Source: Flavobacteriales bacterium (lineage in GTDB: Bacteria > Bacteroidota > Bacteroidia > Flavobacteriales > PHOS-HE28). From it: DNA of 52,088 bases. The first letter of the stretch is position 1; each line of letters begins with the position of its first letter. Both the position numbers and the translations under genes were made by a program. The notes beneath the pieces are model-generated. The model was not told the origin of the DNA, searched no databases, and was given only the letters and a program-made list of their open reading frames with translations. This document shows, piece after piece, positions 37,390-45,865 of the stretch. Location: NCBI GenBank assembly GCA_008016945.1, contig SSGN01000034.1:1-52088 (forward strand), read 5' to 3'.

Positions 37390-38337
37390 ATGCATCCAAT
37401 GAACAAGACCGACAAGATCTACATCGCAGGCCATCGCGGCATGGTGGGAAGTGCCATCGTGCGCCGCCTGCAGAAGGATGGATACACCAACATCATCACC
37501 CGCACCAGCAAGGAGCTCGACCTGAAGGACCAGGCCGCTGTGAACGCCTTCTTCGCGCAGGAGAAGCCCGATGTGGTGGTGCTCGCGGCCGCCAAGGTGG
37601 GCGGCATCCACGCCAACAACGTGTACCGCGCCCAGTTCCTCTACGAGAACCTGATGATCGAGTGCAACGTGATCCATGCCAGCCACGTGCATGATGTGCG
37701 GAAACTCCTCTTCCTGGGCTCCAGCTGCATCTACCCCAAGATGGCACCGCAGCCACTGAAGGAGGAGAGCCTGCTCACCGGCCTGCTGGAGCAGACCAAC
37801 GAACCCTACGCCATCGCCAAGATCGCCGGGATCAAACTGGCCGAGAGCTACCGACGGCAATACGGGCGCAACTACATCAGCGCCATGCCCACCAACCTCT
37901 ACGGCCCCAACGACAACTACGACCTCAACAACAGCCACGTGCTGCCCGCGCTGATCCGCAAGTTCCACACGGCGAAGGTCACCAACGCGCCCAGTGTGGA
38001 GGTGTGGGGTACCGGATCGCCCATGCGCGAATTCCTGCACGTGGACGACCTGGCCGATGCCTGCTACTTCCTCCTCCAACACTACGACGAGGAGATGTTC
38101 GTGAACATCGGTACCGGCGAGGATCTCACCATCAAGGCGCTCGCCGAGATGATCAAGGATATCGTAGGCTACACCGGTGAACTGAAATGGAACACCGAGA
38201 AGCCCGACGGCACACCCCGCAAACTGATGGACGTGAGCCGCCTCCACAACATGGGATGGAAGCACCGCATCGGCCTGCGCGAGGGCATCACCGCCGTGTA
38301 TGCCGATTTCGCCAAGAGCGAACTGGCGAAGAGCTGA
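37390..38337 (+). CDS. fcl: GDP-L-fucose synthase
   Basis: A 315-residue epimerase/reductase that converts GDP-4-keto-6-deoxymannose to GDP-L-fucose with NADPH. The nucleotide loop is [11 protein letters not shown]; the catalytic residues are S112 and C113 in GSSCIYPK, with Y140 and K144 in [27 protein letters not shown] and [10 protein letters not shown] are typical. Together with gmd it makes the fucose donor for surface glycans, consistent with the glycosyltransferases elsewhere in the window. An ATG three codons downstream (37399) is an equally good start. A strong terminator follows. Confidence 0.95.
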   Translation: MHPMNKTDKIYIAGHRGMVGSAIVRRLQKDGYTNIITRTSKELDLKDQAAVNAFFAQEKPDVVVLAAAKVGGIHANNVYRAQFLYENLMIECNVIHASHVHDVRKLLFLGSSCIYPKMAPQPLKEESLLTGLLEQTNEPYAIAKIAGIKLAESYRRQYGRNYISAMPTNLYGPNDNYDLNNSHVLPALIRKFHTAKVTNAPSVEVWGTGSPMREFLHVDDLADACYFLLQHYDEEMFVNIGTGEDLTIKALAEMIKDIVGYTGELKWNTEKPDGTPRKLMDVSRLHNMGWKHRIGLREGITAVYADFAKSELAKS

Positions 38338-38367
38338 AGCCACGGACGTCTTCCAACGGACCGATAG

Positions 38368-38401
38368 GGCAGGCCCGACCCCGCACGGGGTCGGGCCTGC
38401 C
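38368..38401 (+). terminator. Strong terminator of the cysQ-gmd-fcl unit
   Basis: A perfect 15-bp GC-rich stem (38368-38382 with 38387-38401) around the loop GCAC, 30 bases after the fcl stop. No T-run. Confidence 0.78.
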
Positions 38402-38496
38402 GCATTCATGTCCAGCCCAACCATCCGCCCACCTCAACGATCGCCGATTCACATCGCTACGGCATCCGCGCCTACGGCACGTGCGTCGGACTGAAG

Positions 38497-38504
38497 TACC
38501 TTGC
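38497..38504 (+). promoter_or_regulatory. Putative -7 element TACCTTGC
   Basis: Lies 20 bases before the ATG of the 3-hydroxyanthranilate dioxygenase gene. It is a one-base variant of TAnnTTTG, similar to the element before the HTHP gene. Confidence 0.35.
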
Positions 38505-38524
38505 GGGCCGCAATTCATCATCCG

Positions 38525-39055
38525 ATGGCCATCCGCAGACCGTTCAACGTGAAACAATGGATCGCCGACAACCGCGACCTGCTGAAGCCCCCCGTGGGCA
38601 ACAAGAACCTCTACGCCGATGCCGGTGACTACATCGTGATGGTGGTGGGTGGCCCAAACGCCCGCAAGGACTATCACTGGAACGAGACCGAAGAGCTGTT
38701 CTACCAGCTCGAAGGCGATATCGAGGTCGGTATCCAGGAAGATGGCAAGGCCGTGACCATCCCGATCCGTGAAGGCGAGATGTTCCTGTTGCCGGCCCGT
38801 GTGCCGCACCAACCGCGCCGGGGCGCCAACACCGTGGGATTGGTGATCGAGGTGAAACGCGACGACCGCGAGCTGCTGGATGGCCTGCAGTGGTACTGCG
38901 AACAGTGCAACAACCTGCTGCACGAATACCGCTTCGTGCTCCACAACATCGAGAAGGACTTCATCCCCCGCTTCCGGGAGTTCTACGGCGACGAAGCCAA
39001 GCGCACCTGCTCCGCCTGCGGCCACGTGATGGCCGTTGACCCACGATTCGTCTGA
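38525..39055 (+). CDS. nbaC: 3-hydroxyanthranilate 3,4-dioxygenase
   Basis: A 176-residue non-heme iron(II) dioxygenase of the cupin fold that opens 3-hydroxyanthranilate to 2-amino-3-carboxymuconate semialdehyde (ACMS). The ligands fall at the same numbers as I recall for the Cupriavidus enzyme: H51, E57 and H95. R47 and R99, which bind the substrate carboxylate, are also present. The C-terminal rubredoxin-like zinc site is CEQC with CSAC. The start at [12 protein letters not shown] gives the family length. The next gene, eight bases on, encodes the enzyme that consumes the product. The full symbol in this organism could equally be haao. Confidence 0.95.
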   Translation: MAIRRPFNVKQWIADNRDLLKPPVGNKNLYADAGDYIVMVVGGPNARKDYHWNETEELFYQLEGDIEVGIQEDGKAVTIPIREGEMFLLPARVPHQPRRGANTVGLVIEVKRDDRELLDGLQWYCEQCNNLLHEYRFVLHNIEKDFIPRFREFYGDEAKRTCSACGHVMAVDPRFV

Positions 39056-39063
39056 GGTTCCGC

Positions 39064-40086
39064 ATGGCCACCCCGCTCACGATAGACATCCATACCCACA
39101 TCCTGCCGGAGCAGATACCCGACTTCGGGCGACGTTACGGCTACCGCGGATTCATCCACCTGGACCATCACAGGCCCGGCTGTGCCCGCATGATGATGGA
39201 CGACAAGTTCTTCCGCGAGGTGCAGGCCAACTGCTGGGACCCGAGCGTTCGGATCGCCGAATGCGACCGATCCCATGTCCATGTCCAGGTGCTTAGCACC
39301 GTGCCGGTGATGTTCAGCTATTGGGCCAAACCGCACGACACGCTGGACCTGTCCATGTTCCTGAACGACCATATCGCAGGCATCGTACAGCAATGGCCCA
39401 CGCGCTTCGTGGGGCTGGGTACATTGCCCATGCAGGAGCCCGAGCTGGCCATTCAGGAACTGGAACGTTGCAAGCGCATCGGCCTCGCCGGGGTGCAGAT
39501 CGGCACCCACATCAACGGCACCAACCTGGGCGAGCCCCGCCTATTCGCCATCTTCCAGGCCTGCGAGGAACTGGACATGGCCGTATTCGTTCATCCCTGG
39601 GACATGATGGGGAGCGACCGGTTCGACAAGTACTGGATGCCTTGGCTGGTGGGCATGCCCGTGGAAACGGCCACCGCCATCACCTCCATGATCTTCAGCG
39701 GCCTCATGGAACGCCTTCCGCGGTTACGCGTGGCCTTCGCGCACGGCGGCGGCTCCTTCCCGGCCACCATCGGCCGCATCGAGCACGGCTTCATCATGCG
39801 CCCCGACCTGTGCGCCGTGGACAATACCGTGAACCCACGCGACTACCTGGGACGCTTCTGGATCGATGCGCTCGTGCACGATCCGGCCATGTTGCGGGTG
39901 GTGGTGGATCAGATGGGCGCCAACCGGGTGGCCATGGGCACCGATTATCCCTTCCCCTTGGGCGAACTCATCCCCGGCGAGCTGATCAACAGCATGCCTT
40001 ACGATACCGCCACCAAAGAACTCCTGCTCGGCGGTGCCGCGTTGGAGTGGTTGGCCATGAAGAGGGAGAGCTTCCTCAAGGGCTGA
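39064..40086 (+). CDS. nbaD: 2-amino-3-carboxymuconate-6-semialdehyde decarboxylase (ACMSD)
   Basis: A 340-residue amidohydrolase-superfamily decarboxylase that removes CO2 from ACMS, drawing the pathway away from quinolinate and NAD toward catabolism. The metal site is H10 and H12 in DIHTHILP, the His in FVHPWDM, the His in FAHGGGSFP and the Asp in [29 protein letters not shown] is a good ACMSD block. It follows the dioxygenase after eight bases. Kynureninase and later enzymes are not in the window. Confidence 0.93.
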   Translation: MATPLTIDIHTHILPEQIPDFGRRYGYRGFIHLDHHRPGCARMMMDDKFFREVQANCWDPSVRIAECDRSHVHVQVLSTVPVMFSYWAKPHDTLDLSMFLNDHIAGIVQQWPTRFVGLGTLPMQEPELAIQELERCKRIGLAGVQIGTHINGTNLGEPRLFAIFQACEELDMAVFVHPWDMMGSDRFDKYWMPWLVGMPVETATAITSMIFSGLMERLPRLRVAFAHGGGSFPATIGRIEHGFIMRPDLCAVDNTVNPRDYLGRFWIDALVHDPAMLRVVVDQMGANRVAMGTDYPFPLGELIPGELINSMPYDTATKELLLGGAALEWLAMKRESFLKG

Positions 40087-40230
40087 ACCCCCGGGTCGCT
40101 CCATTCGTTGCGCGACGGTGGATGCCAAGGACGGGCCCAACCCATGAACGCGATCGCCGGGCCAACGTGTTGGTCGATGGGTGTCCACACTGGCGGCGTT
40201 GGCCGAGGTCAGGTTGAGCGTCGCTACGCT

Positions 40231-40503
40231 TCAGAACTGCTTCACCAGGTCTACGTACTCCACCATCGACATGTACGGGAAGTACGGCAGCGTTCCGATC
40301 AGCTCCCTCGTACGGGCTTCATCCACGCCGGCGAACACCAGGATGGCGCCGGTCCTATCGGTAGAGATGTAGAAGCTCTCCAACAGGCCCTCTTCCTTCC
40401 AGCGGTCCACATAGTCCTTTTCCGCTTTTTGCAGTTCCGGTGTGGCACGGATATGAGCCATGCCTTCGGGGGAGAGTTTGATGGAGACGTGGATGCGTTG
40501 CAT
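40231..40503 (-). CDS. Muconolactone-isomerase-like small protein
   Basis: A 90-residue protein with the pattern of muconolactone delta-isomerase and related dimeric alpha-beta barrels: an opening strand HVSIKLS, the central helix AEKDYVDRWKEEG, and IGTLPYFPYMSM, which corresponds to the LPLFPYM block of the isomerase. It ends VKQF. It could be an isomerase for ring-cleavage products, fitting the neighbouring 3-hydroxyanthranilate genes, but it is transcribed toward them and the catalytic residues cannot be confirmed. The start is the ATG of MQRIHVSIKL, 21 bases from a promoter-like TAACTTCG. Confidence 0.72.
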   Translation of the reverse strand: MQRIHVSIKLSPEGMAHIRATPELQKAEKDYVDRWKEEGLLESFYISTDRTGAILVFAGVDEARTRELIGTLPYFPYMSMVEYVDLVKQF

Positions 40504-40524
40504 GATGGGTTGTTCGTGGTGGGA

Positions 40525-40532
40525 CGAAGTTA
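40525..40532 (-). promoter_or_regulatory. Putative -7 element TAACTTCG for the isomerase-like gene
   Basis: TAACTTCG on the minus strand ends 21 bases before the ATG at 40503. The identical octamer precedes the GT2 and Xaa-Pro aminopeptidase genes. Confidence 0.45.
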
Positions 40533-40623
40533 TCGGATGCAGTGGGCTGAGATCGCTGGGCTTGGCGGCCCAGACGAACAAGGTATATCGGGGCCACTGC
40601 ACCCTCGCACCCGGTCACCCCTC

Positions 40624-40631
40624 TAACTTCG
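40624..40631 (+). promoter_or_regulatory. Putative -7 element TAACTTCG for the Xaa-Pro aminopeptidase gene
   Basis: TAACTTCG ends 19 bases before the ATG at 40651 and fits the TAnnTTYG pattern. It is divergent from the isomerase-like gene's element about 90 bases away. Confidence 0.45.
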
Positions 40632-40650
40632 CACCTCCAGCTTCCAGCAC

Positions 40651-41958
40651 ATGCGTTACCAACCCCTCAGCGCCGCCACCTACCGCGAACACCGCCTGCA
40701 ACTTCGGCAGGCCATGGAGAAAGGCGGCCTGGCCGTGTTCCACAGCAACGACATCATGCCCACCAGCGCCGATGGCACGATGCCCTTCAAGCAGGCCAGC
40801 GACATCTTCCACCTCAGCGGCATCGACCAGGAGGAGACGATCCTGCTGCTCTTCCCCGACGCGGTGGACCCGAAGGACCGCGAGATCCTCTTCGTGCGCG
40901 AGACCAGCGAACTGATCGCGATCTGGGAAGGCGCCAAATTCTCGCAGAAGGAAGCGAGCGAGCTGAGCGGCATTGCCACCGTGCTGTGGACCACGAGCTA
41001 CGAGGCCACGATCAAGCGGTTGGTGCCGCAGTGCGAGCACCTGTACCTGAACAGCAACGAGCACCTGCGCCAGAGCAACGAGGTGGAAACACGCGAGGAG
41101 CGCAAGAACAAGGAGCTGCGTGCGCAGTATCCATTGCACAGCGTGAAACGCAGCGCACCCATCATGCACCGCATCCGCAGTCGCAAGACCAAGGAGGAGG
41201 TGGCGCAGATCCAGCGTGCGATCGCGATCACGGGAAAGGCGTTCGAGCGGGTGTGCGGCTTCGTGAAACCCGGCGTGAAGGAATACGAGATCGAGGCGGA
41301 GATCACGCATGAGTTCGTGCGCAACGGCTCGCGCGGGCATGCCTACACGCCCATCATCGCCAGCGGGTACAACGCCTGCGTGCTGCACTACATCACCAAC
41401 GACCAGGTGTGCAACGACGGCGATGTGATCCTGATGGACTTCGGCTGCGAGTACGGCGGCTACGCGAGCGACCTCACGCGCAGCATTCCCGTGAACGGCC
41501 GTTTCACCAAGCGGCAGAAGGACGTGTACAACGCCGTACTCCGCGTGCAGAAGGAGGCCACCCAATTGCTGCGGCCCGGCACCCTGCTCGCCGACTACCA
41601 CAAGCAGGTGGGCAGGATCATGGAGAGCGAACTGATCGGCCTGGGGCTGCTGGATAAGAACGACGTGGCCAAACAGGATCCCGAGAAGCCGCTCTACAAG
41701 AAGTACTTCATGCATGGTACCAGCCACTTCCTGGGACTGGACGTGCACGACGTGGGCCTGTGGAACGAGATGATCCAGCCGAACATGGTGTTCACCGTGG
41801 AGCCGGGCATCTACATCCGCGAGGAGAAGCTGGGGATCCGCCTGGAGAACAACATCCTGGTGACCCGCGACAACCCGATCGACCTGTTCAAGGACATTCC
41901 CGTGGAGGCCGATGCCGTGGAGGAGCTGATGCAGCGTACGAAAGCGACCGTGGGGTAG
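40651..41958 (+). CDS. pepP: Xaa-Pro aminopeptidase (M24B)
   Basis: A 435-residue metallopeptidase that removes N-terminal residues before proline. An N-terminal creatinase-like domain (about 1-175) precedes the pita-bread catalytic domain. The five metal ligands are D263 and D274 in LMDFGCEYGGYASDLTRS, H359 in HGTSHFLGLDVHDVG, E384 in TVEPGIYI and E399 in IRLENNILV. It is cytoplasmic (no signal peptide). The gene stands alone; the next gene is convergent. Confidence 0.95.
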   Translation: MRYQPLSAATYREHRLQLRQAMEKGGLAVFHSNDIMPTSADGTMPFKQASDIFHLSGIDQEETILLLFPDAVDPKDREILFVRETSELIAIWEGAKFSQKEASELSGIATVLWTTSYEATIKRLVPQCEHLYLNSNEHLRQSNEVETREERKNKELRAQYPLHSVKRSAPIMHRIRSRKTKEEVAQIQRAIAITGKAFERVCGFVKPGVKEYEIEAEITHEFVRNGSRGHAYTPIIASGYNACVLHYITNDQVCNDGDVILMDFGCEYGGYASDLTRSIPVNGRFTKRQKDVYNAVLRVQKEATQLLRPGTLLADYHKQVGRIMESELIGLGLLDKNDVAKQDPEKPLYKKYFMHGTSHFLGLDVHDVGLWNEMIQPNMVFTVEPGIYIREEKLGIRLENNILVTRDNPIDLFKDIPVEADAVEELMQRTKATVG

Positions 41959-42116
41959 CGGCCCGGCGGTTGGACCAGGCGGGCCAAGAAAGTCCTTTCA
42001 CCTCGTTGAGAAGGGCCTCCATGCATAATGCGCGGTCGGTGCGCACTCCTCGTGTGGCCCGCCCGCTACCTCGTCGCCATTGACCTCGCCCACCGTGCCG
42101 TGAAGAACCTGAAGGG

Positions 42117-44039
42117 TCATTCCTTCACGATACGTGCCGTTCGGCCATCGACCCGGAGCAAGTACACTCCCTTGGGCAACGTGCTCACGTCCAACACCCC
42201 CATGTCCGACCCGATCGGGAAGATGGGGACCTTGGCGCCACATGCGTCGAACAATTCCAATGGAGACCCAACCTCCGTGGGCATCCCGACGATCCTTACC
42301 AGACCGTGTGCAGGGTTCGGAAACACGTTCAGTCGATCATCGGACCCAAGGGTCACGGCGACCACGTTGGAATAGGTGATGGCGCCATTGACATCCACCT
42401 GCTTCAACCGGTAATAGCCCACTCCAAGGATCGGTGCCGGATCCCGCAGGCCATAATCCTCGCGCACCATGGAACCACCATTCCCCTGCACCCGTCCGAT
42501 GTCCTGGAAGTCCATACCATCCTGACTGCGTTCCACCACGAAGTGGTCGTTACCCATCTCGCTGGCCGTGGCCCACTCCAGGTCTACGGAACCACTGCCA
42601 TAGGGTCGTGCGTTGAAGAACAGAAGCTCCACCGGCAAAGGCGTTGCGGCGAAGTCCGATGTGGCCAGGGTGAAATAGGGCCGGGCAGCGCTCAGGGACA
42701 CCCCCGCGAACTCGATCCGGGTCCCATCCACCACGGCACCGGACACCACGGTGGCATTGGACCAATTGGTTCCGTCATTATCCACCAACAACCGGAGGTT
42801 GGCGATAGGAGCATAACCGACCAAGGCCGAGGCCTCGAAGCCGATGGTGACCGTCTGGCTGAAATTCGTCACCTGCACCTTCCACGTCCGCTGCACCTTG
42901 GCTTGCACCCCAACGGGCATGTTGGCGAAACACGCCGGGTCGGAGAATACGGTGTTCTGTGCTCCTCCGTTGTTCCCCCACATGACAAAGGAATTGTTGG
43001 CGGAGAAGGTGTTGCTGTTGGCGGCATTGCTCGCATCGATGCTCACCAAGCCGATGGACACGGATTCGGCGTTGTTCACGCTGATGGATTGCTTCTGGAC
43101 GAGCGCACTGCCATCATCGCGCCCGATACCCGCGATGTCGTTGTTGAAACCGCTGTTCGTGGTCTTGTCCCAGATCACCGTGCCACCGGAGTTCACGTAG
43201 TTGTATGTGGAACTCGTGCCCGTGTTTCCGCCACGGGTGATCCCGTACTTGATGGCCAAATAGGATTCCACCCGTTGGATCTGCGCCACAGTGAGCGCGG
43301 CACTATAGATGACGATCTCGCCCATATCGCAATCCACGTACTCGGAGCCCCCGCCGTTACGTCCCACGTGCAATCCAGTGGTGATGACCGGGTTGTAAAC
43401 CCCGCTCCCACAATTGGTGCATGGATAGGGCGTCGAATTCAACCGGTGCGTGGCCGAAGAGCCAAGGCCGGTCACGGAGAGGATCGACGCCGAACGGTTG
43501 GAATACTCCGTGGGCGCGGAATGGTCGCCGGTGTACCCCAAGGAACCGGTCGAGGTCTGGATGCGGAAGGATGGCTTGATCTGGATCCGCTGTGTGGACA
43601 GACCGGAGGAGTAGGTGAGGCCCGTGCCATTCCCACCACTGGGGTCCTGGTCGGTGACCATGAAGACACTGCCCCCAGTGCCATAGAGGTTCGGCGATGT
43701 GGAGGTGTTCTGCAAGCGCTTGCTCGAGGCTACGGCGAAGTCGATACGCTTGTTGTAATTGTATCGCTTGTAATCGACGTTCCCTTGGATCACCCCAGGG
43801 CGGTACGCCGAGGTGGACTGGGTGAGGTGGTAGGTCGATGCGCTGCCGCCACTCGTATTCCACGCACTCACCGGGTTGCCCACCACATTCTGGTCGGCCT
43901 TATACCATACGGCAAGGCCGGAGGACACTCCACCCGGCGCTTGCCCCTGGCTCACGCTCACCGCCACGCCGACCACCACGCAGGTCATGAAAGCGCGCCC
44001 CATGGAGGGCGCGTTCCGTCGTTCAGAAGTATCGCTCAT
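42117..44039 (-). CDS. Large secreted protein with LamG-like/DUF8202-type region and T9SS sorting domain
   Basis: A 640-residue exported protein. The signal peptide is best read from MGRAFMTCVVVGV, preceded by an 11-residue polar tail if the ATG at 44039 is used; an ATG at 44003 is an alternative start. Residues about 30-270 look like a concanavalin/LamG-type domain (GLAVWYKADQ to YVDCDMGEIVIYSAAL). VESYLAIKYGITRGG and DIAGIGRDDGSALVQKQS are the family hallmark shared by many Bacteroidota surface proteins. A GSVDLEWATASEMGNDHF segment opens an Fn3-like region, and a type A sorting domain begins at NVFPNPAHG. A glycan-binding or adhesin role is possible but not shown. Confidence 0.85.
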   Translation of the reverse strand: MSDTSERRNAPSMGRAFMTCVVVGVAVSVSQGQAPGGVSSGLAVWYKADQNVVGNPVSAWNTSGGSASTYHLTQSTSAYRPGVIQGNVDYKRYNYNKRIDFAVASSKRLQNTSTSPNLYGTGGSVFMVTDQDPSGGNGTGLTYSSGLSTQRIQIKPSFRIQTSTGSLGYTGDHSAPTEYSNRSASILSVTGLGSSATHRLNSTPYPCTNCGSGVYNPVITTGLHVGRNGGGSEYVDCDMGEIVIYSAALTVAQIQRVESYLAIKYGITRGGNTGTSSTYNYVNSGGTVIWDKTTNSGFNNDIAGIGRDDGSALVQKQSISVNNAESVSIGLVSIDASNAANSNTFSANNSFVMWGNNGGAQNTVFSDPACFANMPVGVQAKVQRTWKVQVTNFSQTVTIGFEASALVGYAPIANLRLLVDNDGTNWSNATVVSGAVVDGTRIEFAGVSLSAARPYFTLATSDFAATPLPVELLFFNARPYGSGSVDLEWATASEMGNDHFVVERSQDGMDFQDIGRVQGNGGSMVREDYGLRDPAPILGVGYYRLKQVDVNGAITYSNVVAVTLGSDDRLNVFPNPAHGLVRIVGMPTEVGSPLELFDACGAKVPIFPIGSDMGVLDVSTLPKGVYLLRVDGRTARIVKE

Positions 44040-44309
44040 TGCGCAGCTTGTAACGCTCCACTGCACATTGGGGTTACAGGACATGTCGAACCCCATCGAA
44101 GTTGAATGGTCCGGCCCTCTTCCACGGCGTGCTGGAACATGGACCACTGGCCTGCCGTAGGGACATGCCTTCGATACGGCCATGAATGGGCCAGGGGCCT
44201 TCCAAGCACCTGCAACGCTGCACCTCGCCGTACAAACCCCATGGATCGAGGTCGGGCTACACCCGTGGAGCACCACGGAAAAAAGAATGGAACGATCGGC
44301 CGTGCGGGG

Positions 44310-44567
44310 CTATGCCACCTTGCGAAGTTGGAACGACTTCACCGTGCTCAATTCACCATCAAGCACCATCAGGTAGTACTCTTCGCCTTCCAGGTCGGTG
44401 ACACGCACCTGGGTCACAGGGCCGCGCACCTCGCCGGTCTTCACCACCTGTCCCGACCGGTCGCAGATATCGAACAGCGCCTCCTCCGACCCAGGTTCAT
44501 AATCGAACATGAGCAGGCGCTCGATCTGATCGACCCGGACACGAATCTCGTTGGTTGAGGAGTTCAT
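44310..44567 (-). CDS. Small protein resembling a free-standing T9SS sorting domain
   Basis: An 85-residue protein with no signal peptide, membrane span or cysteine pair. From residue 30 it follows the pattern of type A sorting domains: ALFDICDRSGQVVKTGEV, then TQVRVTDLEGEEYYLMVLDG and a final KSFQLRKVA. The usual opening PNP motif is missing, and the N-terminus (MNSSTNEIRVRVDQIERL) is polar. I do not know a named family. It lies upstream of, and on the same strand as, the large T9SS cargo gene. It may be a real cytoplasmic protein with the same fold or a domain cut off from a larger gene. Confidence 0.6.
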   Translation of the reverse strand: MNSSTNEIRVRVDQIERLLMFDYEPGSEEALFDICDRSGQVVKTGEVRGPVTQVRVTDLEGEEYYLMVLDGELSTVKSFQLRKVA

Positions 44568-44733
44568 GTGGAGAGCGGATTCATCCGTTGTACGTGGAGG
44601 CCCTCGACCGGGTTACACCCATCTCCTCCCCACCGGACATCCCAAGGGGTCCGATCGCCATCATGGTCCTGAACCGGGGCCACCAGGATACCCGCAGCGC
44701 TCCGACTGATCCATGGCCGGTGGAAAAGCAGGA

Positions 44734-44761
44734 GCCCGAACCGCATTTCTGCAATTCGGGC
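44734..44761. other. Hairpin with internal loop, possible structured RNA
   Basis: GCCCGAA (44734-44740) pairs with TTCGGGC (44755-44761); inside, GCA and TGC pair around a TTTC loop, leaving a symmetric two-base internal loop. No T-run and no gene ending nearby, so it is not clearly a terminator. Confidence 0.3.
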
Positions 44762-45073
44762 CCCACCACCAAACCAAAAACACACCAGACCGAACGGACC
44801 AGGGAGTGGACGATCCACCCAGCGCCATGCGTTGCACGCCACCCCCAATGCAGGTCCGCTCCGAAGGCCAAGCTACATCCCGATCACAGCGACACGGAGT
44901 GCCGAACGAGCAACGGATGGTCTCCGGCCGTGAACGGCCCTATCCACCAACCGGAACACCGCCCCTGGCCATGTGAACCACCAGCACCGTACCACTGGTC
45001 CGTCCACAGGTTCCGTTGTCCGGCTCCTTGTGGCCGTTCTCCGTTCCATTCGCCCCACTTCGCACACTTCACC

Positions 45074-45081
45074 TAATTTTC
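45074..45081 (+). promoter_or_regulatory. Putative -7 element TAATTTTC before the response regulator
   Basis: TAATTTTC(G) ends 16 bases before the ATG of the LytTR regulator and resembles the TATTTTCG element before tdk. Confidence 0.35.
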
Positions 45082-45097
45082 GGCAAACCACCCCGCC

Positions 45098-45850
45098 ATG
45101 GCCTTGCGTGTTCTGATCGTGGATGATGAAGCGGATGCACGAGAAAACCTCCGCCTGATGCTGGAGGAGCACTGCCCCGAAGTGCAGGTCCTGGGACAAG
45201 CGGGGAGTGCGGCCGAAGCACGGAACAAGATCGCCACGCTTCAGCCCAACGCCCTCTTCCTCGATATCAAGATGCCCGGCGAGGATGGCTTCGCCCTACT
45301 GGCCTCCATCGCCGAACTGGACCTTCCGGTCGTGTTCGTGACAGCCTACGATGAATATGCCTTGAAGGCCTTCCAGCAGAACGCCTTGGACTACCTGGAG
45401 AAACCCGTGGACATCGACGCCCTGCAACGGGCCGTGAAGAAACTACTGCGGCAGACCGACGAGATCAGCGGCCCTCAACCTTCGGCCATCGCCGCGTTGA
45501 TGAAGGATCCCGCATCACCGCTCAGCTCCCGCGTGGCCGTTCCTGGTCGCGATGGGTTGGTGTTGCTCAAGCATGAGGACATCCTGTACCTCGAGGCCAA
45601 CGACAGCTATACCACCATCCACCTGAAGGATGGCAAGCGCAGCGTGAGCAGCAAGCACATCCGCGTGTTCGAGAACAACCTGGACCCGAAGACGTTCTTC
45701 CGCGTTCACAAATCCTTCATCATCAACCTGGCCCACCTCCGTGGTTTCAACCGCACCGAAGGCAATATGGCCGTACTGGACAGCGGAGCGCTGATCCCCG
45801 TTTCCCGGCGTCGGCTACCCGACTTCCTGGGGCTGATCAACACCTTCTAA
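45098..45850 (+). CDS. LytTR-family response regulator
   Basis: A 250-residue regulator. A receiver domain (residues 1-120) carries the acidic pair in LIVDDEAD, the phosphorylation site D56 in LFLDIKMPG, the Thr in FVTAYDEYA and the Lys in LEKPVD. A LytTR DNA-binding domain (about 145-250) has ILYLEANDSYTTIHL, FFRVHKSFIINL and the closing IPVSRRRLPDF. It should bind DNA when phosphorylated by the sensor encoded 15 bases downstream. The target genes cannot be inferred. Confidence 0.95.
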   Translation: MALRVLIVDDEADARENLRLMLEEHCPEVQVLGQAGSAAEARNKIATLQPNALFLDIKMPGEDGFALLASIAELDLPVVFVTAYDEYALKAFQQNALDYLEKPVDIDALQRAVKKLLRQTDEISGPQPSAIAALMKDPASPLSSRVAVPGRDGLVLLKHEDILYLEANDSYTTIHLKDGKRSVSSKHIRVFENNLDPKTFFRVHKSFIINLAHLRGFNRTEGNMAVLDSGALIPVSRRRLPDFLGLINTF

Positions 45851-45865
45851 CGACCTTCGGGGTGG

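Larger units (their letters stand above)
44568..45097. other. 530-bp gap without a supported gene
   Basis: Between the small sorting-domain-like gene and the response regulator. The long open frames here (up to 173 codons) are rich in Pro, His, Arg and Trp and are not protein-like. A hairpin at 44734-44761 and a TAATTTTC promoter-like element at 45074 are the only features noted. Confidence 0.55.

Noticed and set aside
42434..44105. Long plus-strand frames over the large T9SS gene
   Set aside because: The minus-strand frame has a signal peptide, family motifs and a sorting domain; the opposite frames are His/Arg-rich shadows.
44263..44278. Hairpin CCGTGG-AGCA-CCACGG next to a run of A
   Set aside because: Read toward the minus-strand gene end, the T-run comes before the stem, and on the plus strand no gene ends here, so it is not a normal terminator.
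44555..45076. A 173-codon frame before the response regulator
   Set aside because: Very rich in Pro, His and Cys with no domain and no signal peptide; overlapping frames on the other strand look equally poor.
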